In this document: positions 1-8,203 of the stretch, piece after piece
Layout: each line of letters begins with the position of its first letter
How positions within the stretch are numbered: the stretch's first letter is position 1
Assembly: GCF_000820085.1 (NCBI RefSeq)
Contig: NZ_CDBN01000091.1
Coordinates: 90,224-154,223, forward strand
Origin: Aeromonas sanarellii
Lineage (GTDB): Bacteria > Pseudomonadota > Gammaproteobacteria > Enterobacterales > Aeromonadaceae
Direction of reading: 5' to 3'
Length of the DNA: 64,000 bases
Translations under genes and position numbers: made by a program
Notes under the pieces: model-generated
Seen by the model: only the letters and a program-made list of their open reading frames with translations
Told to the model about the DNA's origin: nothing
The model's database searches: none

Positions 1-488
1 GCCAGCTCGTAGGAGGTGCCCTTCAGGCGGGCCGGCTTGGTCACTTTGCCGGAGGTGTCGCCACGGGCGGCCGGCTCGGTGTACTCGACTTCGCGAACGA
101 TGGTGGTCGGCAGCTCTACGGAGATGGCTTTCTCGTTGTAGAAAGTCACTTCACACAGATCTTCCATGCCGTCTACCAGGTAGTTCAGCGCGTCACCCAG
201 GTTGTCCTTCTCGACGTCGTACTGGTTGTACTCGGTGTCCATGAAGACATACAGGGGGTCGGAGAAGTAGGAGTAGGTGCACTCCTTGCGCTCCAGTTGA
301 ACGACTTCCAGCTTGTCGTCGGCCTTGAATACGGTCTCGGTGGCGCTGCCGTTCAGCAGGCCTTTCAGCTTCATCTTGACCACGGCGGAGTTACGGCCGG
401 ATTTGTTGAATTCGGCTTTCTGGACCACCATCGGCTCGGTACCGATCATGACGACGTTACCAGCGCGGATTTCCTGTGCGGTTTTCAT
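1..488 (-). CDS. efp: Elongation factor P, 3' end outside window
   Basis: EF-P binds the ribosome between the P and E sites and relieves stalling at polyproline. The start codon is at 486-488, and the first 162 codons of the usual ~188 are present; the C-terminus runs off the left edge. The KOW-like N-terminal domain begins [16 protein letters not shown]. The modification loop reads KSGRNSA with Arg at residue 32 (codon 393-395). Arg32 rather than Lys34 is the class rhamnosylated by EarP, and earP lies immediately upstream on the same strand with a 44-bp gap. Seen: sequence and Arg32. Known: EarP/EF-P pairing in other gammaproteobacteria. Inferred: the protein is rhamnosylated here. Confidence 0.97.
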   Translation of the reverse strand, partial: MKTAQEIRAGNVVMIGTEPMVVQKAEFNKSGRNSAVVKMKLKGLLNGSATETVFKADDKLEVVQLERKECTYSYFSDPLYVFMDTEYNQYDVEKDNLGDALNYLVDGMEDLCEVTFYNEKAISVELPTTIVREVEYTEPAARGDTSGKVTKPARLKGTSYEL

Positions 489-532
489 GTAAAAAATTCC
501 TGTTCGTATACGGGCAGATAAAAACTGCCAGA

Positions 533-1708
533 TTATATACGGCTTTCTAAAAATTTCACCAACCTCGTGACGAGATCCCCCTCGGCGAGCAACTTCTGTG
601 ACCAGGCTCGCGCATGTTGCTGCCAGTGTGCGGCATGGATCGGCCATTGGGCCCAGAGTTCGCGCACATCGTGCCCATGATTGAGGGCGTGATTGAAGGC
701 GCGCAGCCACAGCGCCGCGTCGGTCGGCAGCGCCGCCAGATAGTGCGTGAGGAAGTCGTCCAGCTTGGCGATGTGAGCCTCGTCGTCCTGGGGATAGATG
801 TGCCACAGGAAGGGCCTTGCCGCCCACTGGGCCCGCACGAAGGAGTCTTCCCCCCGCACCAGGTTGAGATCGCAGCTCCACAGCAGCCGGTCGTAACCGG
901 CCTGATCCGTCATCGGCAGCAGCTTGATGCACAGGCTCCCCGCCTGCAGCAGATCTCCCGCTTGGGCCGTAGGGATGGCGTCTGCCAGCCCGGCCCCGGT
1001 GAGCACGTCCTCGAGGGCGCGCCCGAGCGGCAGCAGCAGGGTGACCGGCGTGGCGCTCTGGCTCCAGCGCTGGACCAGGCTCCTGAGCGCCGCGCTCTCA
1101 TAGGTAAAGAGGCTGACCCTCAGCTCGTTTTCTCGTTTGGGTGGCAGGCCCAGGCTGGCCCAGTAGGTGGCAAGCCCCGTGTCATCCTGCTGCCAGGCAT
1201 CCCGCTCGGCGATGAGCCCCTGCTCGCACAAGAGGCCGCCAGTTCTCGGCGTGAAGCCCGGGAAGAAGAAATACTTGTCGAGGCTCTGGCTGTCGACCCG
1301 CTGGGGGGAGGCGAGGCCGTGGCAATCCTCGACCCAGGCCTCGGCGCTGAGATATTCCAGGTTGATCCAGCAGGGGGGCGGGCTCTGCTCGGCCATGTGC
1401 GCAATGAAGGGGGCGGGCAGGGCGCAGGCGAAGGCCTCGATCACCACGCGTGCCGGCACGGCATTGGCGGGCAGCGCGTCGTGCCAGCGCTGGATATGGA
1501 TCCCCTCGACCCACTGGGCTTCTTGTGCGGGATCCAGTCCGGGGCAGATGCGGGCAAAGCTGGCCAGATCGTCCACCCAGAGCCTGACCTTGCCGTGGCC
1601 TTCCCGCTGAAGCTGACGGGCGAGCCGCCAGGTGACGCCGATGTCGCCGAAGTTGTCCACCACGGCGCAGAAGATATCCCAGTCAAAGGGGGGCAGGGGG
1701 CTGCTCAT
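533..1708 (-). CDS. earP: EF-P arginine rhamnosyltransferase EarP
   Basis: This 391-residue protein transfers rhamnose from dTDP-beta-L-rhamnose to Arg32 of EF-P. The start was placed at [20 protein letters not shown] because the N-terminal WDIFC...[18 protein letters not shown] segment is the conserved start of the family; the longer frame upstream runs through a GC-rich palindromic repeat and is not protein-like. The conserved [21 protein letters not shown] segment near residues 310-330 matches the nucleotide-sugar-binding region of the family. It lies directly upstream of efp and likely shares a transcript with it. Confidence 0.93.
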   Translation of the reverse strand: MSSPLPPFDWDIFCAVVDNFGDIGVTWRLARQLQREGHGKVRLWVDDLASFARICPGLDPAQEAQWVEGIHIQRWHDALPANAVPARVVIEAFACALPAPFIAHMAEQSPPPCWINLEYLSAEAWVEDCHGLASPQRVDSQSLDKYFFFPGFTPRTGGLLCEQGLIAERDAWQQDDTGLATYWASLGLPPKRENELRVSLFTYESAALRSLVQRWSQSATPVTLLLPLGRALEDVLTGAGLADAIPTAQAGDLLQAGSLCIKLLPMTDQAGYDRLLWSCDLNLVRGEDSFVRAQWAARPFLWHIYPQDDEAHIAKLDDFLTHYLAALPTDAALWLRAFNHALNHGHDVRELWAQWPIHAAHWQQHARAWSQKLLAEGDLVTRLVKFLESRI

Positions 1709-1782
1709 GTCGGGGTCCAGATGCAAAAAAACCGGTGCGCAGGGTAGCACACCGGTGACTCGGCTTCTAACGGTCGGGCCGC

Positions 1783-1860
1783 CAACCCCCTCCCAGCGTC
1801 CCCCTTCGAAAGGGGGAGGAGTCAACACGCCCTCCCCTGGTGAAGGGGAGGGCTGGGGTT
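1783..1860. repeat. REP-like compound palindrome, copy 1
   Basis: The gap between guaC and earP holds two nested hairpins. A CCCCCTT/AAGGGGG stem lies at about 1801-1816 and a perfect CCCTCCCCT/AGGGGAGGG stem at about 1830-1852, all bracketed by AACCCC and GGGGTT. Related sequences recur at 12505-12540 and 19251-19292, so this is a dispersed extragenic palindrome rather than a gene-specific terminator. Neither side has a convincing U-tract. Confidence 0.7.
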
Positions 1861-1864
1861 CCCG

Positions 1865-2908
1865 TTACTCCTTGCCGTAGACGTTGTTCTCCTGCTCCCG
1901 CACCCGGATGAAGGTGGTGCGCTTGGTGAGCTCTTTCAGCTGGCTGGCGCCTACGTAGGTACAGGTGGAGCGCACGCCGCCCAGAATGTCGCGCACGGCG
2001 TTCTCGACCGGACCGCGGTAGGGCAGCAGCACGGTTTTACCCTCGGAGGCGCGGTATTCGGCGACGCCACCGGCGTGCTTGTCCATGGCGCTGGAGGAGC
2101 TCATGCCGTAAAACTTCATGAAGGGTTCGCCGTCTACATCGACGATCTCGCCACCGCACTCCTCGTGGGCCGCCAGCATGCCCCCCAGCATCACGAAGTC
2201 GGCGCCGCCGCCAAAGGCCTTGGCGACATCGCCCGGGCAGGTGCAGCCGCCGTCACCGACGATCTGGCCGCCGAGGCCGTGGGCCGCATCGGCACACTCT
2301 ATGATGGCGGAGAGCTGCGGATAGCCGACCCCGGTCTTGACCCGGGTGGTGCAGACCGAGCCCGGGCCGATGCCGACCTTGACGATGTCGGCGCCGGAGA
2401 GGATCAGCTCTTCGACCATCTCGCCAGTCACCACGTTGCCCGCCAGAATGACGTGGTTGGGGCAGGCTTCACGAATTTTGCGCACAAACTCGACGAAGTG
2501 TTCGGAGTAGCCGTTGGCCACGTCGACACAGATGAAACGCAGAGCTTCGGACATGGCGAGGATCTGGCGGGTCTTGGCGAAATCTTCAGCCGAGGTGCCG
2601 GTGGAGACCATCACATGGCCCAGCAGCGCCGGATCGGTCTCGTTGACGAAAGCTTGCCACTGCTCAAGGTTGTAGTGCTTGTGTACCGCGGTCATCATCT
2701 CGAAACCGGCCAGGGTGCGCGCCATGGCGAAGCTGCCGACGGTATCCATGTTGGCGGCGATAACGGGCACCCCCTGCCATTGGGTCTGGGTGTGCTTGAA
2801 GGTGAACTGACGGGTCAGGCTTACTTGGGAACGGCTCTTGAGGGTAGAGCGCTTGGGGCGGAACAGTACATCCTTGAAACCGAGCTTCAAGTCTTCTTCG
2901 ATACGCAT
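1865..2908 (-). CDS. guaC: GMP reductase
   Basis: GuaC reductively deaminates GMP to IMP with NADPH, recycling guanine nucleotides to the adenine branch. The 347-residue product matches the usual length. It starts [20 protein letters not shown], and carries the IMPDH/GMPR signature [11 protein letters not shown] with the catalytic Cys, followed by the [10 protein letters not shown] phosphate-binding loop. The start at 2906-2908 is the family start; an upstream in-frame extension into the leader is not conserved-looking. Regulation: a terminator/antiterminator pair lies in the leader at 2973-3061. Confidence 0.97.
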   Translation of the reverse strand: MRIEEDLKLGFKDVLFRPKRSTLKSRSQVSLTRQFTFKHTQTQWQGVPVIAANMDTVGSFAMARTLAGFEMMTAVHKHYNLEQWQAFVNETDPALLGHVMVSTGTSAEDFAKTRQILAMSEALRFICVDVANGYSEHFVEFVRKIREACPNHVILAGNVVTGEMVEELILSGADIVKVGIGPGSVCTTRVKTGVGYPQLSAIIECADAAHGLGGQIVGDGGCTCPGDVAKAFGGGADFVMLGGMLAAHEECGGEIVDVDGEPFMKFYGMSSSSAMDKHAGGVAEYRASEGKTVLLPYRGPVENAVRDILGGVRSTCTYVGASQLKELTKRTTFIRVREQENNVYGKE

Positions 2909-2972
2909 TGCGAATTCCTTATTGAGCCTTGTGAAAGTCACTGTTGCAGTGGGCAAAATTTTCGGCAGGCAC

Positions 2973-3061
2973 AAAAAAACCGCAGGTTTTCAAGGCCTCC
3001 GGTTTACAACAGTGTAGGGAAAAATCCCGCCGGAACAAGACTGATAATTCACGAGGCCTTG
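2973..3061 (-). promoter_or_regulatory. Attenuator-like leader of guaC
   Basis: On the minus strand, 65 bp before the guaC start, an intrinsic terminator is visible: arm 3005-2996 (AAACCGGAGG) pairs at 9 of 10 positions with 2986-2977 (CCTGCGGTTT) and runs into seven T at 2979-2973. The upstream sequence CAAGGCCTC at 3061-3053 is perfectly complementary, 9 bp, to GAGGCCTTG at 2999-2991, which covers part of the terminator's 5' arm and loop. The two stems cannot form together, so the upstream pairing would act as an antiterminator. A 20-codon GTG reading frame (3052-2990) ends in the terminator loop and could be a leader peptide. The ligand or signal is unknown. Confidence 0.6.
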
Positions 3062-3294
3062 TGGTAGCCTTTGGCGTCACAACCTCAGGATGGCAGCCAG
3101 TGTCATCCAGCACCTTCCTCCCCCCATTTCTTTCTGTTCCTCCCCTCTCTGTGGGGGCATGCACTGTGTCCGGCACGGCCTGTCGCCTGCCATCGGGGTG
3201 GCCGGGGGCGGTTCGCCCCGGGCCCGGAATCCGGTTGACCCGCCGGATGGCTGTGGTACATCTGGGCGCAACATCGGCAAGGCGAGAGAGCGAG

Positions 3295-3786
3295 ATGAGC
3301 AAGAGAATGGCGAGCGCGGTCATGATGTGGGCCCTGTGTGGCAGTGCGGTGGCGGCGCCGGTCAGCTACGGCTGGATCGAGAAGGGGGTGATCATGCCCT
3401 ACGGGGTGGCGGTCAAGATGAAGCTGGATACCGGGGCGCTCACCTCCTCCCTCGATGCGCGGGAGCTTCACCACTTCAAGCGCGACGGCAAGCCCTGGGT
3501 GCGCTTCACCCTGGCGCTGACCGATGCCAACACCGACAAGGCGGTGCGCCAGACCCTGGAGCGGCCGGTGGAGCGCAGCGTGACGGTGCGCGGTGCCGGC
3601 GGCATGGAGCAGAGGCCCACGGTGACCATGAGCATCTGCGTCGGCGACAAGGTCTACAAGGAGTGGTTCACCCTGCGGGATCGCAGCGAGATGATCTACC
3701 CCGTGCTGCTGGGACGCCGGCTGCTGGCGGAGCTGGGGCCGGTGGATGCGAGCCGGACCTTCACGGTGCAGCCCAGCTGCCGCTGA
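3295..3786 (+). CDS. Exported retropepsin-like protein (PF05618 family)
   Basis: This is a 163-residue protein with a short hydrophobic N-terminus (MSKRMASAVMMWALCGSAVAA), probably a signal peptide cleaved near residue 20. The segment VKMKLDTGALTSSLDA carries a DTGA motif at residues 45-48, as in single-domain aspartic proteases. The family was long annotated 'ATP-dependent zinc protease', but there is no ATP or zinc motif here. The GRRLLAE stretch near the C-terminus resembles the second conserved glycine loop of retropepsin-like folds. The start follows GAGAGAGCGAG. It is a single gene, followed by a terminator at 3805-3828. Substrate unknown. Confidence 0.8.
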   Translation: MSKRMASAVMMWALCGSAVAAPVSYGWIEKGVIMPYGVAVKMKLDTGALTSSLDARELHHFKRDGKPWVRFTLALTDANTDKAVRQTLERPVERSVTVRGAGGMEQRPTVTMSICVGDKVYKEWFTLRDRSEMIYPVLLGRRLLAELGPVDASRTFTVQPSCR

Positions 3787-3804
3787 TGTTCCGTGGAGAT
3801 GAAC

Positions 3805-3828
3805 AACGGGGGCCTGGCCCCCGTTTTT
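3805..3828 (+). terminator. Intrinsic terminator after the DTGA protein gene
   Basis: A 10-bp GC-rich stem (AACGGGGGCC / GGCCCCCGTT) is followed by a run of T on the plus strand. It lies 18 bp after the stop codon. Confidence 0.85.
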
Positions 3829-3854
3829 CATGGCTGGAATGCGGGCGGTGCAGC

Positions 3855-5297
3855 TCAGGCAGGGCGCAGGGGGGAGGGCAGCAGCACGCTCACTTCGAGC
3901 CCCCCTTCAGGCCGGTTGTGGATGTCGAGATCCGCCCCGTGAAGCTGGGCGATGCGCTGGACTATGGCCATGCCGAGCCCCACCCCGTCCCCCTGCTGGG
4001 GATTGACCCGGAAGAAGCGCTCGCACAGCCGTGACAGGGCGGCGGTGGGGATGCCGGGGCCGTTGTCCCGCACATCCACCCGGACCCGGTTGCCCTCCTG
4101 GCTGACCACTACGGCGATCTCGCCGCCCACCTGGGTGTAGCGCAGGGCGTTGTCGATGAGGTTGCCGAACATCAGCTCCAGCAGCATGGCCTGCCCCATC
4201 ACCTGCAGGTGGCCGGCGCCCTCCAGGGAGAGCTGCTGGTCCTTCTTCAGGGCGATGGGGGCCAGGGTGGCCAGGGTGGACTGCAGCAGCGGCTCCAGGG
4301 CCAGGCTGGCGAGCGCCGGTGTCTGCTGGTTGTCGATGCGGGCCTGGGTCAGCAGCTGGCGGATCAGGCGATCGCTGCGATCCAGGGCCAGCTGCATCTT
4401 GCGCAGCGCCTGCTCGCGGCTCTGCTCATCCTCGGCTGCCATGGCGTTCTCGCTGTGGATGCGCAGCACCGCCAGCGGGGTGCGCAGCTCGTGGGCCGCC
4501 TCGTTGGTGAACTGCTTCTCCCGCTCCAGGGTGTCGGCCAGGGTGTGCATCAGGCGGTTGATCTCCCCCACCAGCGGCGTCAACTCCTCGGCCTTGATGG
4601 CCAGGTTGAGCGGGCTCAGGTTGGCGGGGTGCCGCTCGCCGATGGCTTGCGCCAGCAAGTGCAGCGGGGCCAGGCCACGGGTGACCAGCCACCACAGCAG
4701 GCCGAGCAGGAAGGGCAGGGTGATGAAGAGCGGCAGCATGGTGAGGGTGGCCATCTTGCTGGCCAGCTCGCCCCGCTCGTCGTCCCGCTCCGCGACGATG
4801 AGCCAGGTCTGCTCATCCTCGTTGTAGAGGGTGAAGGTGCGCCAGTCGTGGCCGTCGCGATGCACGGCGCCAAAGCCCAGCTCCGGCTTGCCGAACAGCT
4901 GGCGCGGCGCGCTGGGGGAGCGCAGCAGTATGTTGCCCTCGCCGTCGGTCAGCTGGAAGGTGAGGTTGCGCTCGAACTCGTGGCCATAGGGGGTGAACTC
5001 GTTGTCCTGTCCGATCTGGCCGAAGCCGCTCGGCTCCTGGTGGGGGGCGTTCGGCACGGCCTGCTCCCACTCCTGATAGATGGCGCCGTTGCTCGGCAGG
5101 TCGCCGCGCTGTTTCAGATAGCGGTCGAGCAGCTGGTTGGTGATGCGGGCGGACTGGGCCAGACGGGCATCAAACAGCTCCTCCATCTCGTGATTGGCCT
5201 CCAGATAGCCGATGAGGCCGCTGACGGCGAGGCTGACGCTGACCAGGGCCAGGATGCCGGAGAGCAGGAAGCGGCGGATGGAGCGGACGCGACTCAT
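3855..5297 (-). CDS. qseC: Sensor histidine kinase, QseC/TctE type
   Basis: This is a 480-residue membrane sensor kinase. A first TM segment is at about 11-31, a periplasmic domain at about 32-182, and a second TM at about 186-206. A HAMP-like linker follows, then the H-box NEAAHELRTPLAVLRI with the phosphorylated His269, the N-box LIDNALRY, and DNGPGI and GVGLGMAIV ATP-binding motifs. It overlaps the upstream response regulator by 4 bp (ATGA), so the pair is translationally coupled. The periplasmic start (ELFDARLAQSARI) resembles QseC. The stimulus is not shown by the sequence, so the symbol reflects family likeness only. Confidence 0.82.
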   Translation of the reverse strand: MSRVRSIRRFLLSGILALVSVSLAVSGLIGYLEANHEMEELFDARLAQSARITNQLLDRYLKQRGDLPSNGAIYQEWEQAVPNAPHQEPSGFGQIGQDNEFTPYGHEFERNLTFQLTDGEGNILLRSPSAPRQLFGKPELGFGAVHRDGHDWRTFTLYNEDEQTWLIVAERDDERGELASKMATLTMLPLFITLPFLLGLLWWLVTRGLAPLHLLAQAIGERHPANLSPLNLAIKAEELTPLVGEINRLMHTLADTLEREKQFTNEAAHELRTPLAVLRIHSENAMAAEDEQSREQALRKMQLALDRSDRLIRQLLTQARIDNQQTPALASLALEPLLQSTLATLAPIALKKDQQLSLEGAGHLQVMGQAMLLELMFGNLIDNALRYTQVGGEIAVVVSQEGNRVRVDVRDNGPGIPTAALSRLCERFFRVNPQQGDGVGLGMAIVQRIAQLHGADLDIHNRPEGGLEVSVLLPSPLRPA

Positions 5298-5986
5298 GGG
5301 GCCGGGGCTCCCTTGCCGCCCGTGACATCGAGCTGGGGCACTATGTAGCCGACGCCGCGGATGTTGCGGATGAGCTCGGGGAAGAACTTCTTGCGCAGGT
5401 GGTGGATGTGCACCTCCACCGCGTTGCTCTCGGCCCCCTCGTCCCAGCCGTAGAGGCTCTGCTGCAGCTGATCCCGGCTCAGGACCCGGCCGCTCTGGGT
5501 GATGAGCTCCTGCAACAGCTTGTATTCGTGGGGGGTCAGCCTGACCGGCTCGCCTCGATAGGTGACCTGCTGTGACGCCGGATAGAGCAGCAGCTCGCCG
5601 TACTCCAGCTCGGCCTGGGCCTGCCCCTTGCTGCGGCGCACCAGGGCGCGCAGGCGGGCGTTGAGCTCCTGCAGGGCGAAGGGCTTGACCATGTAGTCGT
5701 CGGAGCCCGCATCGAGCCCCAGCACCCGGTCGTCCAGGGCATCCCGGGCGGTGAGGATGAGCACCGGCAGGGTCTGCCCTTCCCGGCGCAGCTTGCGCAG
5801 CAGGCTGATGCCGTCGATATCCGGCAGGTTGAGGTCAAGGATGAGGGCGGCGAACTCCTCGCTCTTGAGCGCCGACAGGGCGGGCAGCCCCTGTTGCAGC
5901 CAGTCCACCGTGTAGCCGCTGCCGCGCAGGGCATCCACCATGCCGTCCCCCAGCATCACATCATCTTCCACCAACAGGATCCGCAT
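5294..5986 (-). CDS. qseB: OmpR-family response regulator, QseB type
   Basis: The 230-residue protein has a receiver domain (residues 1-115) with acidic pocket EDD at 7-9, phosphoacceptor Asp51 in LILDLNLPD, Thr79 and Lys101. A winged-helix DNA-binding domain with the RNIRGVGYIVP ending typical of OmpR/PhoB regulators follows. The start at MRILLVEDDVML is fixed by homology and by the TTCTCC-complementary Shine-Dalgarno just upstream. It is the first gene of a two-gene operon with the kinase, which overlaps it by 4 bp. Targets unknown here. Confidence 0.88.
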   Translation of the reverse strand: MRILLVEDDVMLGDGMVDALRGSGYTVDWLQQGLPALSALKSEEFAALILDLNLPDIDGISLLRKLRREGQTLPVLILTARDALDDRVLGLDAGSDDYMVKPFALQELNARLRALVRRSKGQAQAELEYGELLLYPASQQVTYRGEPVRLTPHEYKLLQELITQSGRVLSRDQLQQSLYGWDEGAESNAVEVHIHHLRKKFFPELIRNIRGVGYIVPQLDVTGGKGAPAP

Positions 5987-6007
5987 TATCTTCTCCCTCA
6001 AACGACA

Positions 6008-6037
6008 CTGCCCACCAGTATGCAAGCTGGTGGGCAG
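6008..6037 (-). terminator. Strong hairpin after the thermostable-hemolysin operon
   Basis: Perfect 11-bp arms CTGCCCACCAG (6008-6018) and CTGGTGGGCAG (6027-6037) enclose an 8-nt loop. It lies between the last gene of the operon and qseB. It probably ends operon transcription, although the U-run (TGTCGTTT) is poor. Confidence 0.55.
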
Positions 6038-6067
6038 AGTTTAAATAGCGCACTGATCTGCTTGCGT

Positions 6068-6700
6068 TTACAGCTTGGCGAGGCGCTCGCGGATCTCCGC
6101 CCTGCGCCCCTCGTCCGCCACCTCGCGGCCCGGTCTGGCGGGGGCGGCCAGGGCCTTGTCCAGGTAGATCCTTGCCTGCACCTTGTCCCCCTGATCCAGC
6201 AGGAAGTCGCCGTAGAAGAAGTTGGGGTCGATGCCGGTGGGGTTGATGGCCAGCGCCTGCTTGAGCAGTTGCTCCGCCTTCTCGTCATCGCCGAACCCGA
6301 CCGGCCAGCCCGGCACCTGGTAGTAGAGGGAGCCCAGGCTGGTGTAGGCCGAGCCGTCCAGCGCAGCGGGATCCTGCTTGATGGCGATCTCCAGCCTGGC
6401 CTTGGCCTCCTTCACCAGGCCCAGCGCTCCCAGGCCACCCTTGGCGCCGGCCCAGGTGCTCTTGACGATGGCGGACCAGATCAGCAGATCGGTGCGAAAC
6501 GCCTCCTTGGCGCTCGCCTCATCGGCCTTTGCACTCAGGGTCTCCAGGCAGCTCTCCTTGGCCTTGCCGGTCTGCTGGTACTGGCAGTGGGCCCACTGCT
6601 GCTGGATGGTGGGCAGGGCATCGGCGGCCTGGGCCTGCATGATTCCCAGGGTGAGCAGCAGGGCGCCCAGGGCGATACGGGGGGATGTGGCGTGTTTCAT
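6068..6700 (-). CDS. Periplasmic TPR-repeat protein
   Basis: This 210-residue protein has a signal peptide (MKHATSPRIALGALLLTLGIMQAQA) and TPR-like helices in the mature part: AKARLEIAIKQDPAALDGSA, AEQLLKQALAINPTGID, ARIYLDKALAAP. The conserved SLYYQVPGWPVGFGDDEKA and NFFYGDFLLDQG segments recall the TRAP-associated TatT-like TPR family. It is the last gene of the five-gene operon, with its start codon 1 bp after the SDR stop. Two cysteines (in HCQYQ and ESCLE) may form a disulphide. Its role is unknown; a scaffold or chaperone for the exported product is a guess. Confidence 0.75.
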   Translation of the reverse strand: MKHATSPRIALGALLLTLGIMQAQAADALPTIQQQWAHCQYQQTGKAKESCLETLSAKADEASAKEAFRTDLLIWSAIVKSTWAGAKGGLGALGLVKEAKARLEIAIKQDPAALDGSAYTSLGSLYYQVPGWPVGFGDDEKAEQLLKQALAINPTGIDPNFFYGDFLLDQGDKVQARIYLDKALAAPARPGREVADEGRRAEIRERLAKL

Positions 6701-6701
6701 C

Positions 6702-7550
6702 TCAATGTTCCTTCTCGTTCGTGGCACAGGGGGGCGGGCTCTGGTGCCCGGTGGCAAGGGGGAGCGAGCGGCGGGCGTGGCGCTCGATGACGGGATGCTG
6801 TCTGGCCAGCGCCCTGTCCACCACGGCGGGCAGCAGGGCGTTGAGCCGCACGAACAGCTTCTCCGGCCAGCCGAGCCAGCTGCGGCGTGTCTCGTTGCAC
6901 AGGGCGATGACGGCCTCCTCGGCCACGTCCTGGGGGCTGTCGGTGTGGGTGCCGAGCTCGGCATTCATGGCGTAGGCCGCCTCGGAATTGAGGTGGGTGC
7001 GGGTGGCGCGGGGGGCGAAGTGCAGCACCTTGATGCCGGTGCCCTCCAGCTCCCGCCCCAGCGCCTCGCTGAAGCCCCGCAGGGCGAACTTGCTGGCGCA
7101 GTAGACGCTGTACCCGGCATAGCCGATGGCCCCCAGGCTGGAACCTATGTTCATGATGATCGCGGGCTTGCGCAGCCTCGGCAGCAGGGCGCGGGTGAGC
7201 TGGATGGGGGCCTCGACGTTGAGCAGCAGCTGGCGCTCGACCTGCTCGCTGCTCTGATCCTCCAGCCAGGCAAACTGGTTGCAGCCCGCGCCGTTGATCA
7301 GCACGTCCAGCCCCTCGTCCAGGGCCGGGTGCTGCAACAGCCTGGCCCGCTCCTGGGGCGAGCCCAGATCGGCGGTCACCGTCTGGTGGCGCTCCGGATG
7401 CGGCAGCTCCTTGCGCAGGCGTTCCAGGGCGCCGGCCCTGCGTCCGTGCAGCAGCAGGTGTGCGCCCTGGGCCGCCAGCTCCATGGCCAGGGCCTCGCCT
7501 ATGCCGCCGCTGGCGCCGGTGAGCAGTATGCGTTTTCCTTCGAGCTTCAT
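6702..7550 (-). CDS. Short-chain dehydrogenase/reductase
   Basis: This is a 282-residue classical SDR. The Rossmann nucleotide motif TGASGGIGEA is at 11-20, NGAG at 86-89, a catalytic Ser in NIGSSLG (137-138), and YCASK with Tyr150 and Lys154. Arg38-Arg39 after the second strand favours NADP(H). It overlaps the upstream oxidase gene by 4 bp. The C-terminal ~40 residues contain a basic/hydrophobic stretch absent from minimal SDRs, possibly for membrane contact. Inferred role: reduction or oxidation of the operon's acyl-derived product. Confidence 0.88.
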   Translation of the reverse strand: MKLEGKRILLTGASGGIGEALAMELAAQGAHLLLHGRRAGALERLRKELPHPERHQTVTADLGSPQERARLLQHPALDEGLDVLINGAGCNQFAWLEDQSSEQVERQLLLNVEAPIQLTRALLPRLRKPAIIMNIGSSLGAIGYAGYSVYCASKFALRGFSEALGRELEGTGIKVLHFAPRATRTHLNSEAAYAMNAELGTHTDSPQDVAEEAVIALCNETRRSWLGWPEKLFVRLNALLPAVVDRALARQHPVIERHARRSLPLATGHQSPPPCATNEKEH

Positions 7551-8203
7551 TGGCCGGATCCCGTGAGCTGATAGAGCATGTCGCCATAGAGGCGGTAGAC
7601 CACGCGGGCCGCGTGAATGATGGCGGCCTGATCGGCCTGGTCTTCCACCCGGTTCATCAGGGATTCGAAGAACTTGAGGTGCTCCTGATCCAGGGCGCCG
7701 TGGGAGCTGAGGTAGCTCATCGCCTGGGGCGGCAGACCCAGACCGCTCCTGAGCTGATCGGCGATGGTCAGGGCGATGGCGACGCTGGTGCCCTCCAGCA
7801 CCTGCACCATGCCGAAGAAGCCCATGGGGTTGCCGCGCTGGATCTGGTCGTAGAGGAAGGCGACCATCAGCTCGATGGGGAGCCCGGGCCGGCCGTGGCG
7901 CACCGCCTCGGCATCGCCGCCGCAGGCGCGGATGTCATTGAGGATCCACTCCTGGTGGCCGTACTCCTCGTCGATGTACTCGCGGATGGCGCCGCGCACC
8001 CACTCGTACTCCTGCCCCAGCCTGCCGCCGGTGGCCATCAGCAGCGGCACCGTGTGGCGCACGTGGTAATAGGCCTGTGCCAGGAAGGCGAGGTAGGTCT
8101 CCCGGCTGATGTCGCCACGGCGGCAGGCCTCGATGATGGGAGCATTGAACAGGCGCTCGCGCTCGCCGGCGGTGGCTTGTTGCAGGGTCTGATAGAAACT
8201 CAT
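7547..8203 (-). CDS. Haem-oxygenase-fold metal oxidase (PF14518/TenA-like)
   Basis: This 218-residue all-helical protein is of the haem-oxygenase-like diiron oxidase group. Candidate metal ligands follow the family order: E79/E80 and H83 in EEYGHQEW, E137 in VLEGTS, then H168, D172 and H175 in HGALDQEH. The H-x3-D-x2-H spacing matches the third-helix ligand pattern in CADD-like members. Known relatives cleave or desaturate small acids and amino acids. It starts at MSFYQTLQQ with good SD GGAG and overlaps the ligase by 4 bp, so the genes are translationally coupled. The substrate is unknown and could be the acyl group activated by the ligase. Confidence 0.8.
   Translation of the reverse strand: MSFYQTLQQATAGERERLFNAPIIEACRRGDISRETYLAFLAQAYYHVRHTVPLLMATGGRLGQEYEWVRGAIREYIDEEYGHQEWILNDIRACGGDAEAVRHGRPGLPIELMVAFLYDQIQRGNPMGFFGMVQVLEGTSVAIALTIADQLRSGLGLPPQAMSYLSSHGALDQEHLKFFESLMNRVEDQADQAAIIHAARVVYRLYGDMLYQLTGSGQ

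Noticed and set aside
614..1747. Long open frame opposite earP on the plus strand
   Set aside because: It mirrors earP exactly, has a biased Gly/Pro/Arg composition and no motif; it is a by-product of high-GC codon use.
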